A DNA stretch of 64,000 nucleotides from a bacterium (GCA_030018315.1 JASEGA010000002.1:79056-143055); one strand, 5' to 3'; numbered from the stretch's first letter, positions 33,833 through 45,177 are shown. The notes: generated by a model not told the origin, from the sequence alone. Program-made: numbers and translations.

Positions 33833-36800
33833 ATGATTTGCGTATTATTAGGTCTCATTTTAAGCATGGGGGAGCTAACAAAAGATATATATTTCAAGGA
33901 AAGTGATATCTTATTTGATAGGGTGAGAGGATACGACGTCATAAGGTTAGAAGGGTGCGACTTTACCAACACACCTAGTGAACCACAACTTCCTGTTAAA
34001 ACTGTCTATTTTTTACTACCAAATGATTCTAAAGTAAAAGAAGTTAAAGTTAAGTCAGCTGATTTTAAGTGGCTCCCAGGCGAATACAATATATTGCCAG
34101 CACAATTACCTCAAATACTTTCAAAGCGAGCCCCTATTAACTTTATTGAACCTAAATTGTCCGTATATAAATCAGTGGATGAGTATCCGGATAAGTTGGT
34201 AGAATTTAAAGGAGAAGGCTCAATTCGTGGGTATAGGATTGCTGAACTTCTTGTTTATCCAGTTCAGTGGATTCCTAAAGAGAAGAAGCTTAAACTTTAT
34301 AGAAGGATTGATATTAGTATTAAACTTGATCCAATAAGTCAACCAACTGTAAAAAATAGACCCAAAGAGATAGAGACTCTTATTAAGTCAGTTGTGGTAA
34401 ATTCTGATGACTTAACAAATCTAACTCATACAAAGCTAATAGATGAGTTTACCCAATCTATTTACGAGTATTTAATTATAACCTCAGATGCATTAAAATC
34501 AGCATTTGAGCCTCTAAGAGACTGGAAGGCAGAAAAAGGTGTTCCTGCTACAATAAGAACTACAGAATGGATAAGTGCCAATTATAATGGTAGGGACCTT
34601 GCTGAAAAGATAAGAAATTTCATTATTACAGCACAGGACTCGGGGCTTGTATGGGTTTTACTTGGGGGTGATGTAGATATAGTTCCAGCAAGAATAGCTT
34701 ATGCAATGACATGTGGGGCAGGATTTATGCCAAATGAGGATAGTCTCTATGCTGACCTATATTACTCGGACCTTGATGGTGATTGGGATGCCAATGGAAA
34801 TGGGGTGTTTGGTGAAGTAGCTGATAATATTGACTTATATCCAGATGTTTTTGTAGGAAGAGCTCCTGTAAGGAATGCTACGCAAGTTCAAGTATTTGTT
34901 AACAAAGTTTTAAATTATGAAAGAAATCCACCCGCTGATTATCTAAAAAATGCCCTATTTTTTGCTGAGATTCTGTGGCACGACCCATACACAGATGGAG
35001 GGATTGGTAAAAATATGATTGGCGAATTATTTCCATCAGAGTTTAATATACAAAAGCTTTACCAATCGTTAGGGAATGAGAACCCAAATTCTGTCATTAC
35101 TGCAATGAATGAAGGCAAAAATCTACTAAATCATGCTGGACATGGCTGGATTTATTTGATGGGAGTGGGTAACGGATATTTAACGGACTCAGATATAGAT
35201 GGTTTAACAAATGGAAATAAGCAAGGAATATTGTATTCTATAGGGTGCTGGGTAGGTGCATTTGACTATGATTGTATCGCTGAACATTGGGTAAGGAATC
35301 CGAATGGCGGAGGGGTTGCCTGTATTGTAAACTCAAGATATGGGTGGGGCTCACCAGGTAATCCCGGATATGGATACTCAGATATATTTGACAAAGGTTT
35401 TTATCGTAATATATTCAAGGAGAACATAACTCATATCGGGCAGATACTTGCTAAAACAAAACTTGACTATATCGCATTCTCTCGCGAACCCGATGTATAT
35501 AGATGGCACCAGTATCAGCTAAATCTACTTGGTGAGCCAGAACTTAATATTTGGACTGATTCCCCATGTAGCTTAGAAGTTGCTCATCCAGAGAGTATAT
35601 CTATTGGTGAAAGTCTTTTTAGGATAGCAGTCAAAAATGGGAGCACTCCAATACGCGGTGCTCTTGTGTGTTGCATGAAGCCAAATGAAGTTTATGACCG
35701 TATTTATACAAATGAGATTGGGGAGGCAAGTTTTTATATAAATCCAAGCTCAATAGGCAGTTTAAAAGTGACCGTGACTTGTCATAATTATTACCCTTAT
35801 CAAGGGATAGCACAGGTATTTTCAGCTGGTCCTTATCCTGGATATTGGGCACATCGAATTAGTGATTCAGGAGGTAATGGTGAAATAAATCCTGGTGACA
35901 CTATCACCTTACAAGTTACATTCAAAAACTTTGGTACTGAACAAGCAGATGCGGTAACTGCAATTCTGAAGACCAATGACCCTTACATAACTATTTCAGA
36001 CTCAGTTGCTAATTTTGGTAATATTGCTCCAGGGGATACGGCTATAGATGATTTTGTTTTCCAAGTCAACCCCTTATGTATACTCACACATATAATTCAA
36101 TTTACTTTAGATATTATAAATTTTGGCTCTCATACTCTAAATCTCATGATTCAGACACCAGTGTTAACCTACAAATATTATTTAGTAGATACAATTCCTG
36201 AACCAGGTGATACTTTTAACCTATTGATTAGTATAAAAAATAGTGGAACTGGAGAAGCAATAAATATAGATGGCATACTTTACTCCCAAAACCCTTATAT
36301 CACAATTCTTGATAGTATTGCAAACTTTGGTAGTCTTAAACCAGATTCTTCTGGCACCGCCCTGTATACTGTTAGGATAAATCAAACATGTCCATCTCCT
36401 TACTTTACAAATTTTGTCTTAAATCTATCAACCGGTCCTTATTCATTTACAGACACTTTTTTACTCAAAATTGGGTACTCTGAATTCTCAGACAATGTTG
36501 AATCTGGGGTTGGTGGCTGGACTCACGGTGGTACTGATGACTTATGGCATATTACGGAAAGAGACTGTCACTCTCAAACTCATTCATGGTGGTGTGGTGA
36601 TGACGGTTCACAAGGGTATCATAATAATATGAATGCATGGCTTTTGTCTCCTAAATTCGTAGTAGGGCATGACTCATGGCTATCATTTTGGTACAGGTTT
36701 GATGTTGCAATTTATGGAGTGGATGGTATTTATGTAGAAGTTGGTGATGGAAATAACTGGGATACACTTGATTTTATAGGGTCTGGTGGTGCATTAGATA

Positions 36801-37591
36801 GTATTTATATGGGAAACGATTGGGTTATTGGAGCATACCCACTTAATTATCCAGTTGGCTCTGAACTTAGAGTCAGGTTTAGTTTTATATCTGATAAAGA
36901 GGATGTAGGTGAAGGCTTTTACATTGATGATATCCAAGTTGGGTATCCAGTCCAGATAGCTAATCTTAGGATTAATGATTCATTAGGAAATCTTGACAGT
37001 GAGTTAAATCCTGGTGAGATAGTGAATTTTAGGGTTGAACTCATAAATACTGGAACATCTAGCATTAGTGATGCTTATGCATTACTCACAAGTTACGACC
37101 CTTACATTACTATTTTAGATGATAGTTCTTACTTTGGTAACATTGAACCGGGAAATTTGGCCAATAATTTTACTAATCAATATCTACTTAAATGTAGCCA
37201 ATTTGCTACACCGGGTTCTAAGGTTAGATTTGCTTTAAAAATTATAGGTAATTATGGCTCCTATGTCTGTATAAAGAATTTTACCACTAAAATTGGACCA
37301 AAAGTTGGAATAGAAGAAAATGTGGCTTACAAATTTTACCTATCACAAAATAAACCAAATCCATTCATAAACAAGACGATTATTTGTTATTCACTGCCAA
37401 GATATGAGCCACAAGTCCGACTCACAATCTACGACCTTGCAGGAAGAGTTGTTCAAACGCTTATAGATAAGCCTCAAGACCCTGGTCTCTATGAAGTTGA
37501 ATGGATTTCTGTTGGTGTTTATTCTGGTGTTTATTTTTACAAGTTAACTGCAGGAGCAAAATCTGCAGCTAAAAAGCTAATTATAATGTAA
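33833..37591 (+). CDS. Gingipain-like C25 cysteine protease with CARDB-like domains and sorting domain
   Basis: A secreted protease of 1252 residues. The N-terminus (ICVLLGLILSMG) may be a short signal peptide, then a gingipain-type propeptide (residues 20-195, PQLPVKTVYFLLPNDSKVKE). The C25 catalytic domain runs from YEYLIITSDALK (residue 211), with DLDGDWDANGNGVFGE resembling a calcium site, catalytic His437 in LLNHAGHGWI and Cys472 in LYSIGCWVGAFD. Residues 670-900 and 1050-1150 are CARDB/Ig-like repeats (NPGDTITLQVTFKNFGTEQA). A jelly-roll-like domain lies near 905-1045 (WLSFWYRFDVAIYGVDGIYV). The last 85 residues are the sorting domain (NKPNPFINKTIICY, IYDLAGRVVQTLI, YSGVYFYKLTAG). Intact, with AGGAGG before ATG. 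Confidence 0.9.
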   Translation: MICVLLGLILSMGELTKDIYFKESDILFDRVRGYDVIRLEGCDFTNTPSEPQLPVKTVYFLLPNDSKVKEVKVKSADFKWLPGEYNILPAQLPQILSKRAPINFIEPKLSVYKSVDEYPDKLVEFKGEGSIRGYRIAELLVYPVQWIPKEKKLKLYRRIDISIKLDPISQPTVKNRPKEIETLIKSVVVNSDDLTNLTHTKLIDEFTQSIYEYLIITSDALKSAFEPLRDWKAEKGVPATIRTTEWISANYNGRDLAEKIRNFIITAQDSGLVWVLLGGDVDIVPARIAYAMTCGAGFMPNEDSLYADLYYSDLDGDWDANGNGVFGEVADNIDLYPDVFVGRAPVRNATQVQVFVNKVLNYERNPPADYLKNALFFAEILWHDPYTDGGIGKNMIGELFPSEFNIQKLYQSLGNENPNSVITAMNEGKNLLNHAGHGWIYLMGVGNGYLTDSDIDGLTNGNKQGILYSIGCWVGAFDYDCIAEHWVRNPNGGGVACIVNSRYGWGSPGNPGYGYSDIFDKGFYRNIFKENITHIGQILAKTKLDYIAFSREPDVYRWHQYQLNLLGEPELNIWTDSPCSLEVAHPESISIGESLFRIAVKNGSTPIRGALVCCMKPNEVYDRIYTNEIGEASFYINPSSIGSLKVTVTCHNYYPYQGIAQVFSAGPYPGYWAHRISDSGGNGEINPGDTITLQVTFKNFGTEQADAVTAILKTNDPYITISDSVANFGNIAPGDTAIDDFVFQVNPLCILTHIIQFTLDIINFGSHTLNLMIQTPVLTYKYYLVDTIPEPGDTFNLLISIKNSGTGEAINIDGILYSQNPYITILDSIANFGSLKPDSSGTALYTVRINQTCPSPYFTNFVLNLSTGPYSFTDTFLLKIGYSEFSDNVESGVGGWTHGGTDDLWHITERDCHSQTHSWWCGDDGSQGYHNNMNAWLLSPKFVVGHDSWLSFWYRFDVAIYGVDGIYVEVGDGNNWDTLDFIGSGGALDSIYMGNDWVIGAYPLNYPVGSELRVRFSFISDKEDVGEGFYIDDIQVGYPVQIANLRINDSLGNLDSELNPGEIVNFRVELINTGTSSISDAYALLTSYDPYITILDDSSYFGNIEPGNLANNFTNQYLLKCSQFATPGSKVRFALKIIGNYGSYVCIKNFTTKIGPKVGIEENVAYKFYLSQNKPNPFINKTIICYSLPRYEPQVRLTIYDLAGRVVQTLIDKPQDPGLYEVEWISVGVYSGVYFYKLTAGAKSAAKKLIIM

Positions 37592-37634
37592 AAAGCTAAA
37601 AAAAAGTATCACAAAAATCGTTTTTCTTGCCAAT

Positions 37635-37664
37635 GTCATTGCGAGCGTAAGCGAAGCAATCTCA
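37635..37664. repeat. GTCATTGCGAG...GAAGCAATCTCA dispersed repeat, copy 3
   Basis: Reads GTCATTGCGAGCGTAAGCG and GAAGCAATCTCA between the convergent ends of the C25 protease and guaB. Confidence 0.75.
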
Positions 37665-37666
37665 AG

Positions 37667-39172
<1,506 letters not shown>

Positions 39173-39178
39173 TTACAA

Positions 39179-40457
39179 ATGGGAGATAACAGCAATAATA
39201 GGCTTAAAAAAGCGGGTCTAAAAACAAGTGTAAAGGAGGAGGCTGCTGCTTCTGTAATGTTTGGATTAGGTGATTCATATAATATCACCGTATGCAATTG
39301 CAGTGGGAGCGACTCCTTTCCAACTCGCTATTTTGACATCAATTCCTAACTTAGTAGGCTCTTTTTCACAGCTCTCTGCAACTAAAGCAATAGAAAAAAA
39401 ATAGCCGTAAAGCTATAACCACAAAATTTGTAATGTTTCACGCATTGATGTGGCTTCCTATGATTGGGTCTATATTCTTGTACTCAAAAGGACTAAGATT
39501 TATTCCTGTACTTATTATTTTTCTATGGACAGTTTACCTTTCGTGTGTAAATTTTGCATTACCTGCTTGGCTTTCATGGATGGGTGACCTTGTACCAGAA
39601 AATAAGAGAGGTAGATATTTTAGTATAAGAAGCACAATTTGTAATAGTGTGTTACTGACTGCAACACTATTGGCAGCAGTTTTTCTTGATTCTTTAAAAA
39701 AGTCAAATTTGTTGTTTTTAGGATTTGGTACCCTATTCTTTTTTTTGCAATGGTTTTTAGACTCATATCAGCCTTTCTATTGACAAAACAGTATGAACCC
39801 ACTCTTAAAGTGGATAGTAGTTATTATTTTAGCTTTGCCCAATTTGTTAAAAGAATGAAAGGTAACAATTTTGATAGATTTGTGATATTCATTATGCTTA
39901 TGTATTTATCAACTTTTGTTGCAGCTCCATTTTTTACGCCCTATATGTTACGTGACCTAAAATTTAACTATATCCTGTTTATTCTTATAGCAACTGTAAC
40001 GCCAGTCTTAATTAATATTGTAACTGGACCATTGTGGGGTAGATTTTCTGATAGATTTGGAAATGTGGTGACTTTAAGAATTTGTAGTGTATTTGTGAGT
40101 ATAACCCCACTTTTGTGGCTCATTTCTCCTAATCCTTATTATCTTATTTTTGTACCCGCACTTATAGGTGGGAGTGGGTGGGCTGGTTTTGGACTTGCTT
40201 CATCCAATTTTATTTATGATGCCGTATCAAGACAGCGTCGTGGGTTATGTTTTGCTTATTATAATGTCTTAAATGGGATAAGCATCTTTATTGGAGCAAC
40301 AATTGGTGGCTTAATAGTGAAACTACCGTTGCATCTTATGAATATTTTCCTTTTTACTTTCCTCATATCGGGCATTCTACGTTTTACAGCATTCGCAGTA
40401 ATGATACCAAAAATAAAAGAAGTGAGGGTAGTAGATAGAGTAGATAGATATTTATAG
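39179..40457 (+). pseudogene. MFS transporter gene with three frameshifts
   Basis: Joined across three single-base indels the protein is a major facilitator superfamily member. It starts MGDNSNNRLKKAGLKTSVKE and AAASVMFGLGDSY, shifts near 39278-39283 to ISPYAIAVGATPFQLAILTS, and shifts again in the A8 run at 39393-39401 to SRKAITTKFVMFHALMWLPM. A third shift in the T8 run near 39738-39746 leads to AMVFRLISAFLLTKQYEPTL. The first half has the MFS loop WLSWMGDLVPENKRGRYFSI; the second half, 39750-40457, has GPLWGRFSDRFGNVVTL. The substrate is unknown. The promoter is still intact. Either the gene is dead or homopolymer lengths were misread at two of the three sites. Confidence 0.85.
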
Positions 40458-40486
40458 AACTAATTTCACTATAGTACATTTTTTCT

Positions 40487-40514
40487 TTGACTTTTCAAGA
40501 ATTTAAGATATATT
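40487..40514 (+). promoter_or_regulatory. Near-leaderless promoter of tsaE
   Basis: TTGACT (40487-40492), 16-nt spacer, TATATT (40509-40514), 12 nt to GTG 40527. Confidence 0.6.
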
Positions 40515-40526
40515 TAAATTTAAAAT

Positions 40527-40946
40527 GTGATATCTTATAGCGAGCAAGAGACAATAGAATTTGGTAAGAAATTAGGTAAAAAATTAAAATCAGGTGATAT
40601 TGTAGCCTTATATGGTGAATTGGGAGCTGGTAAGACTGTACTTATAAAAGGAATTGTGAAAGGAATTGGGTGCGATACTCAAGTTAAAAGTCCATCTTTT
40701 GTTTTTGTGCATGAATATAAAGGTAAATTTCCTGTATATCATGTAGACTTATATAGAGTAAATAATCTAAAAGATGTCTTAAGTCTTGGTATTCAAGAGT
40801 TCCTTAAAAGTGATGGAATTTGTCTTATTGAGTGGGCAGAAAATGCAAAAGATATTATCCCATTGCCCCATATTAAGATTAGACTTAAAATATTAAACGA
40901 AAATATTAGAGATATAAGTATTTCAAATGTTGGTCTTGGGGATTGA
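40527..40946 (+). CDS. tsaE: tRNA threonylcarbamoyladenosine ATPase TsaE
   Basis: Small P-loop ATPase needed with TsaB and TsaD for the t6A modification of tRNAs reading ANN codons. Seen: Walker A GDIVALYGELGAGKTVLIKG near residues 25-44, VKSPSFVFVHEYKG near 53-66, PVYHVDLYRVNNL, and GICLIEWAENAKDIIP near 93-108, all hallmarks of TsaE. The start is GTG 40527. Its 3' end overlaps tsaB by 20 nt, a strong sign of co-translation. tsaD is not in the window. Confidence 0.92.
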   Translation: MISYSEQETIEFGKKLGKKLKSGDIVALYGELGAGKTVLIKGIVKGIGCDTQVKSPSFVFVHEYKGKFPVYHVDLYRVNNLKDVLSLGIQEFLKSDGICLIEWAENAKDIIPLPHIKIRLKILNENIRDISISNVGLGD

Positions 40947-41580
40947 AACTTCAAGTTTTACTTTAGGATTAGGACTTGTGGAGGATGATAAAGTGGTGTT
41001 TGACTTGTTTGTTAATTCAGGAACTCCACAGAGTGAGGATATCATTAGAATAATGAAAGAATGGATAGGCGACCCTACTCAGATAGATGGCTTTGGCGTA
41101 TCTTTAGGGCCCGGCTCTTTCACTGGGTTAAGGGTAGGGTTAGCTACTGTAAAGGGACTTGCAATTGGGTTGAATAAGCCTGTTTTTGGGATTCCAACTC
41201 TTGATGCATTCTTAGTTGGTGTCCCTTATACAGAATACAGAATTACACCAATTATTGATGCAAAAAGGGGCGATATCTATGCTGCAAGCTATGAAAAGGA
41301 TGGAAAAAGGATTACACCGTATCTTGCAACAAATCCAGTAGAGTTCTTTGACCAGCTTGAAGGTGAACACATATTTGTAGGGGACGGGGTACGGGTTTAC
41401 TCAGATTTAATAAATGAAAAACTCGGTCGTAGGGCGCATTTTGTATCTCCTAACCCTGATTTTCCGAGAGGTTCGTGGGTTGCGTCAATCGCACTCAATA
41501 GATTAAAAAAATGTGATTTTGACCAGGTTGACTCATTAGAGCCTATATATTTACATCCACCAAGAATTATAAAGAAATGA
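40927..41580 (+). CDS. tsaB: tRNA threonylcarbamoyladenosine biosynthesis protein TsaB
   Basis: ASKHA-fold partner of TsaD in t6A synthesis. The 217-residue protein opens MLVLGIETSSFTLGLGLVED and has the signature VSLGPGSFTGLRVGLATVKG near residues 58-77, then GIPTLDAFLVG near 90 and IIDAKRGDIYAASYEKDG near 110. It overlaps tsaE by 20 nt at its start and nfeD by 4 nt at its end (ATGA), so the four genes tsaE-tsaB-nfeD-slipin form one operon. Confidence 0.93.
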   Translation: MLVLGIETSSFTLGLGLVEDDKVVFDLFVNSGTPQSEDIIRIMKEWIGDPTQIDGFGVSLGPGSFTGLRVGLATVKGLAIGLNKPVFGIPTLDAFLVGVPYTEYRITPIIDAKRGDIYAASYEKDGKRITPYLATNPVEFFDQLEGEHIFVGDGVRVYSDLINEKLGRRAHFVSPNPDFPRGSWVASIALNRLKKCDFDQVDSLEPIYLHPPRIIKK

Positions 41581-42821
41581 GCTATTTTTTAATACTTTTA
41601 CTTTTGACTCATATTGATGTAGCAAAACTTAGTGGTATAATCCATCCTACATCTGCAAGTTATGTAATAAGGGCAATTAAACAAGCAGAGGATGATGGTG
41701 CAGAGTGTCTGATAATTGAGCTTGACACTCCTGGTGGACTTGATGAAGCAATGAGACAAATAACCAAATCTATTCTTAATGCACGTGTTCCAGTAATTGT
41801 CTATGTTTATCCGTCGGGTGCAAGATGTGCTTCAGCTGGTGTATTTGTTACACTCTCAAGTCACATTGCTGCAATGACACCCGGAACAAATATTGGGGCA
41901 GCTCATCCTGTGGCGATGGGTGGAGAAATGAAAAAAGAGATGGAAGATAAGGTAGTAAACGATGCAGTTAGTTATATAAAATCAATTGCTAAGAAAAAGG
42001 GTAAAAATGAGAAATGGGCTGAAGATGCGGTTCGTAAATCTGTAAGTATTACTGCAGAAGAAGCGATAAAACTCAATGTAATTGATATTGTCGCAGACGA
42101 CTTACCACAACTCTTAGATAAACTTGACGGACGTGAAATAAAGCTTGAATCTATGATAAAAGTCTTACACACTAAGGGTCAGGAAATAAGGGAAATACAG
42201 TGGACTTTTAGAGAGAGGTTTTTATCTACATTAGCAAACCCAAATATAGCATATATACTTCTTATAATTGGACTCTATGGTATCATACTTGAGTTTTCTC
42301 ATCCGGGTACAATCTTCCCGGGTGTATGTGGTACTATTTCACTTATACTTGCATTTTATGCTTTCCAAATATTACCTGTAAATTATGCAGGTGTAGCTCT
42401 TATTATTCTTGCATTTGGTCTATTTATACTTGAAGCACTAACACCAACCTATGGCCCACTTGCAATAGGGGGAACTGTTTCTTTAGCTCTCGGCTCTATA
42501 ATGCTTATAAGAGCGGGGATTCCATTTCTAGAAGTCTCTCGTCCAGTAATAATTACAGTCGTTGCTGTTACTGCATCATTTTTTGTATTTGCTTTATCAA
42601 TGGCATTTAAGGCAATGAGGAAGAAACCAACTACTGGAGAAAAGGGGCTGATAGGAGAGATAGCAGAAGTAAGAGATAGAATTGAGCAAGGAAAGGAGGG
42701 GAGAGTGTTTGTTTTAGGAGAATGGTGGAAGGCAGAATCTGACGAAACAATAGAAGTGGGTGAAAAAGTAAGGGTAGTAAAAGTAAATAGACTTATCCTT
42801 AAAGTGGAGAGGATAAAATAG
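41577..42821 (+). CDS. NfeD-type membrane-bound serine protease (ClpP class)
   Basis: A long NfeD protein (414 residues) that pairs with SPFH/stomatin proteins. After a signal or membrane segment (YFLILLLLTH) comes a ClpP-like protease domain with Ser86 in GARCASAGVFVTL and the general-base Lys135 in NDAVSYIKSIAKKKG, matching the Ser/Lys dyad described for the archaeal enzyme PH1510. GTNIGAAHP at 103-111 shapes the oxyanion region. Residues 225-345 hold about four to five membrane helices, and 350-414 form an OB-fold NfeD domain (GLIGEIAEVRDRI, GEWWKAESDETIEVGEKVRV). Its stop is 9 nt before the slipin gene. Confidence 0.92.
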   Translation: MSYFLILLLLTHIDVAKLSGIIHPTSASYVIRAIKQAEDDGAECLIIELDTPGGLDEAMRQITKSILNARVPVIVYVYPSGARCASAGVFVTLSSHIAAMTPGTNIGAAHPVAMGGEMKKEMEDKVVNDAVSYIKSIAKKKGKNEKWAEDAVRKSVSITAEEAIKLNVIDIVADDLPQLLDKLDGREIKLESMIKVLHTKGQEIREIQWTFRERFLSTLANPNIAYILLIIGLYGIILEFSHPGTIFPGVCGTISLILAFYAFQILPVNYAGVALIILAFGLFILEALTPTYGPLAIGGTVSLALGSIMLIRAGIPFLEVSRPVIITVVAVTASFFVFALSMAFKAMRKKPTTGEKGLIGEIAEVRDRIEQGKEGRVFVLGEWWKAESDETIEVGEKVRVVKVNRLILKVERIK

Positions 42822-42830
42822 GAGGGAATC

Positions 42831-43592
42831 ATGGGTATTGCGATAGCTTTTATTGTATTTTTTGTCATAATACTTCTCGCTAATGCAATAAAGGTGCTTC
42901 CAGAGTATGAGCGTGGAGTGTTATTTAGACTTGGTAGATTTGTCGGGATTAGGGGACCCGGACTTGTAGTTATCATACCATTCATTGATAGACTTGTGAG
43001 AGTCTCACTTAGAGTTGTTACATTAGATGTGCCTTCTCAAGATGTAATAACTAAGGATAATGTGTCAACAAAAGTGAATGCAGTGGTTTATTTTAGAGTG
43101 ATGGATCCGGGAAAGGCAGTTATACAGGTGCAGGATTACCTTTATGCTACATCTCAAATATCTCAAACTACTTTAAGGAGCGTGCTGGGACAGGCAGAGC
43201 TTGATGAGTTACTTGCTGAGAGAGAGAAAATCAACAAAAGGTTACAGGAGATAATCGACGAGCAAACTGACCCATGGGGAATAAAAGTATCAGTTGTGGA
43301 AGTGAAGTATGTAGAACTCCCTGAAACGATGAAACGAGCAATGGCTAAACAGGCAGAGTCGGAGAGGGAGCGTCGTGCAAAGGTAATACATGCAATGGGT
43401 GAATATGAGGCATCAGAAAAACTTAGAGAGGCATCAGAGGTTCTAAGTAGGTCACCATCTGGTTTACAACTCAGATTCTTACAAACACTTACAGAAGTAT
43501 CAGCAGAGAAAAACTCTACTATCATCTTTCCATTGCCTATAGAACTTATTAAGCCGTTGTTTGGAAAACAGTGGGACTCAAGCAGTAAGTAA
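42831..43592 (+). CDS. Slipin, SPFH/stomatin-like membrane protein
   Basis: Membrane-anchored SPFH protein of 253 residues that is expected to work with the adjacent NfeD protease. The N-terminal helix [20 protein letters not shown] anchors it. The SPFH signatures [20 protein letters not shown] (residues 21-40), [20 protein letters not shown] (near 67-86) and [20 protein letters not shown] (near 146) follow. The C-terminal part is a helical coiled region ([20 protein letters not shown]) ending in the stomatin tail [22 protein letters not shown] precedes ATG 42831. Confidence 0.93.
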   Translation: MGIAIAFIVFFVIILLANAIKVLPEYERGVLFRLGRFVGIRGPGLVVIIPFIDRLVRVSLRVVTLDVPSQDVITKDNVSTKVNAVVYFRVMDPGKAVIQVQDYLYATSQISQTTLRSVLGQAELDELLAEREKINKRLQEIIDEQTDPWGIKVSVVEVKYVELPETMKRAMAKQAESERERRAKVIHAMGEYEASEKLREASEVLSRSPSGLQLRFLQTLTEVSAEKNSTIIFPLPIELIKPLFGKQWDSSSK

Positions 43593-43632
43593 TTGATTAA
43601 TATAGCCATATCTTTTACGGTCTAATTAAAAT

Positions 43633-43674
43633 GTCGTTGCGAGTCCCGATAAGTGTTGGGACGAAGCAATCTCA
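43633..43674. repeat. GTCGTTGCGAG...GAAGCAATCTCA dispersed repeat, copy 4, with longer stem
   Basis: Ends match the other copies, but the core is replaced by GTCCCGATAAGTGTTGGGAC, a 5-bp stem-loop. This starts the roughly 600-bp gene-poor stretch 43593-44197, which holds only repeats and fragments. Confidence 0.7.
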
Positions 43675-43691
43675 TAACCTAGCAATATAGA

Positions 43692-43826
43692 AGGGGACAC
43701 TTCTATTTTTGATACGGATATATATAACTGGTGATGTGTGGGTAGATGAGGGAGTTACTTTGACTATTAAACCCGGGGTGAAGATTTGGATAGAACCTTG
43801 GAGTGATGACCAGCGGAGTGCATAAA
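43692..43826 (+). pseudogene. Fragment of a beta-helix module, copy 3
   Basis: The best preserved fragment reads YITGDVWVDEGVTLTIKPG then VKIWIEPWSDDQRSA before a stop, in the frame starting near 43718. It matches the giant exoprotein (53033-53130) and ends at the same SDDQ point as the other two fragments. The 5' part (CTTCTATTTTTGATACGG) resembles that of copy 1 (TTTTTATTTCTTTGATACGG). Confidence 0.75.
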
Positions 43827-43876
43827 AATAAGTTGCAAAATTGGGAAAATGGATTAATATATAGTAAACAATGGAG

Positions 43877-43963
43877 AGAAATAAAATATTGTGGTTGATA
43901 GAAAAAAATATAGGAGTCAAGGAGAGAGGTAAAACCATAAATGTGAGCTCTGTCCCCTTCACA
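43877..43963. repeat. 144-bp dispersed repeat, copy B (3' part)
   Basis: From GAAATAAAATATTGTGG to GAGCTCTGTCCCCTTCAC it matches copies A, C and D, with one extra A in the GATAGAAAAAA run. The 5' half is missing. Confidence 0.85.
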
Positions 43964-43984
43964 CCCTGAAACAAATAAATGGTC

Positions 43985-44155
43985 GCTGTGAGGCTGTCCA
44001 ATAATTATTAGAGGTGGTGCAAGAATGGTGAACGACCTTCAAAATGGACTCATTTTTGCAAGTAATATGGTGAGTTGTTACTATATATCACCTTATTTTG
44101 ATGCGAAAGTGGTGAATGTTATACGGTAATTTGAATTGTCAGACAGCCTCGCTGT
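43985..44155. mobile_element. MITE-like element with terminal inverted repeats and target duplication
   Basis: A 161-bp unit (43990-44150) begins GAGGCTGTC and ends GACAGCCTC, perfect 9-bp inverted ends. It is flanked on both sides by the direct repeat GCTGT (43985-43989 and 44151-44155), as expected of a 5-bp target duplication. Inside is a 34-codon frame from ATG 44024 (MVNDLQNGLIFASNMVSCYY...), which may be a transposase remnant or chance. No second copy is seen in the window. Confidence 0.5.
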
Positions 44156-44197
44156 CCCTTATTTCCCTACAATGGAAGGCCAAAGAGTTATAGGGAA

Positions 44198-45167
44198 GTG
44201 AAAAGTTTGATTTTATTGATGAGTGTAGTTGTTTTTCTTTTAAATAGTTGTAGGCGAAATTCAAACAATGCAGTAGAACCACCAACACCAGTTTATCTGC
44301 AAATTGACGATGGCCCTGCTTGGTCGCCCGATGGGGGTACTATTGCATATTACCATTCACATGTCACTAAGATCTGGAAGAATGGTGCTTGTTCTGTTAA
44401 TCGGGATTCAACTGGAATCTGGTTTATTGATACGGCTGGCTCAAATTATCAGATGTTTTTAAATCTAAAGGAGTGGAGTGCTGGCTCTCCTGATTGGTCG
44501 CCAGATGGGAACAAACTTGCTTTTGTGAGGGGAGCACACATTTATACTATCAATGTGGATGGTAGTGGTTTAACTTGCTTAACTTGTGACGAAGAAGGTC
44601 GCTTCTTCTTCCCGGATTGGTCGGCTGATGGTAAAAAGATTGCATATGATTGTACCACTGAGCCTCCTGGAAGGGGAATATGGGTTATGGAGGCTGGTGG
44701 GGAGAACAAAAGGTATCTAATACCTTTTTGGCGCTCTCCCGATTGGTCACCTGACGGAGCAAAATTTGTCTGTGAAGGAGGCCTTGGTTCAACCGGGGCT
44801 GGATCTCAAATTTGGGTTATAGATACTACTGGAACAAATGCAAAGCAATTAACATTTTTGGGCATAAGGAATATAGATCCGGTCTGGTCTCCTGATGGAG
44901 CAAAAATTGTTTTTTTCATCACAAGCAAATGGAGAAGTCCCTCAAGTCTGGGTAATGGATTTCGATGGAAGCGATCCTAAAAAGTTAACTACAGAAGGAG
45001 GTGTTGCTCCAAACTGGTCACCTGATGGTAAGAAGATCGTCTATAGTCAGTATAATGGTTGGGAATTCACTTCTGAGAGTGGTATGCTCTGGATTATGGA
45101 TGCAGATGGCTCAAATAAACGGCAGCTGACTTCTTATAATGTAGAACTTATTGAAGATGGTCCTTAA
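44198..45167 (+). pseudogene. TolB/PD40-repeat lipoprotein with one frameshift
   Basis: GTG 44198 opens a lipoprotein signal peptide ending in the lipobox LLNSC (MKSLILLMSVVVFLLNSC). Then come WD40-like PD40 repeats of the TolB kind, each with the core xWSPDGxKIAF followed by IWVMDxDGSNxxxLT: PAWSPDGGTIAY, PDWSPDGNKLAF, PDWSADGKKIAY, PDWSPDGAKFVC, PVWSPDGAKIVFF, PNWSPDGKKIVYS. The T7 run at 44910-44916 shifts the frame inside the fifth repeat: the first frame goes wrong after KIVFF and ends near 44980, and the rest (SSQANGEVPQVWVMDFDGSD) is in the next frame to 45167. Removing one T restores a complete protein of about 322 residues. Role: probable surface beta-propeller, partner unknown. Confidence 0.8.
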
Positions 45168-45177
45168 AAGTAAGTGA

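Noticed and set aside
43672..44001. Minus-strand ORF (109 codons) with similar counterparts opposite 15822-16043 and 16971-17162
   Set aside because: The likeness among these frames (for example WSSLQGS, GLIVKVTP) is only the antisense of the three beta-helix fragments; the plus-strand reading explains it fully.
43985..44155. Interpretation of the 34-codon frame at 44024 as a functional small protein
   Set aside because: It lies inside the MITE-like unit, has no homologue I recognise and only a weak ribosome site.
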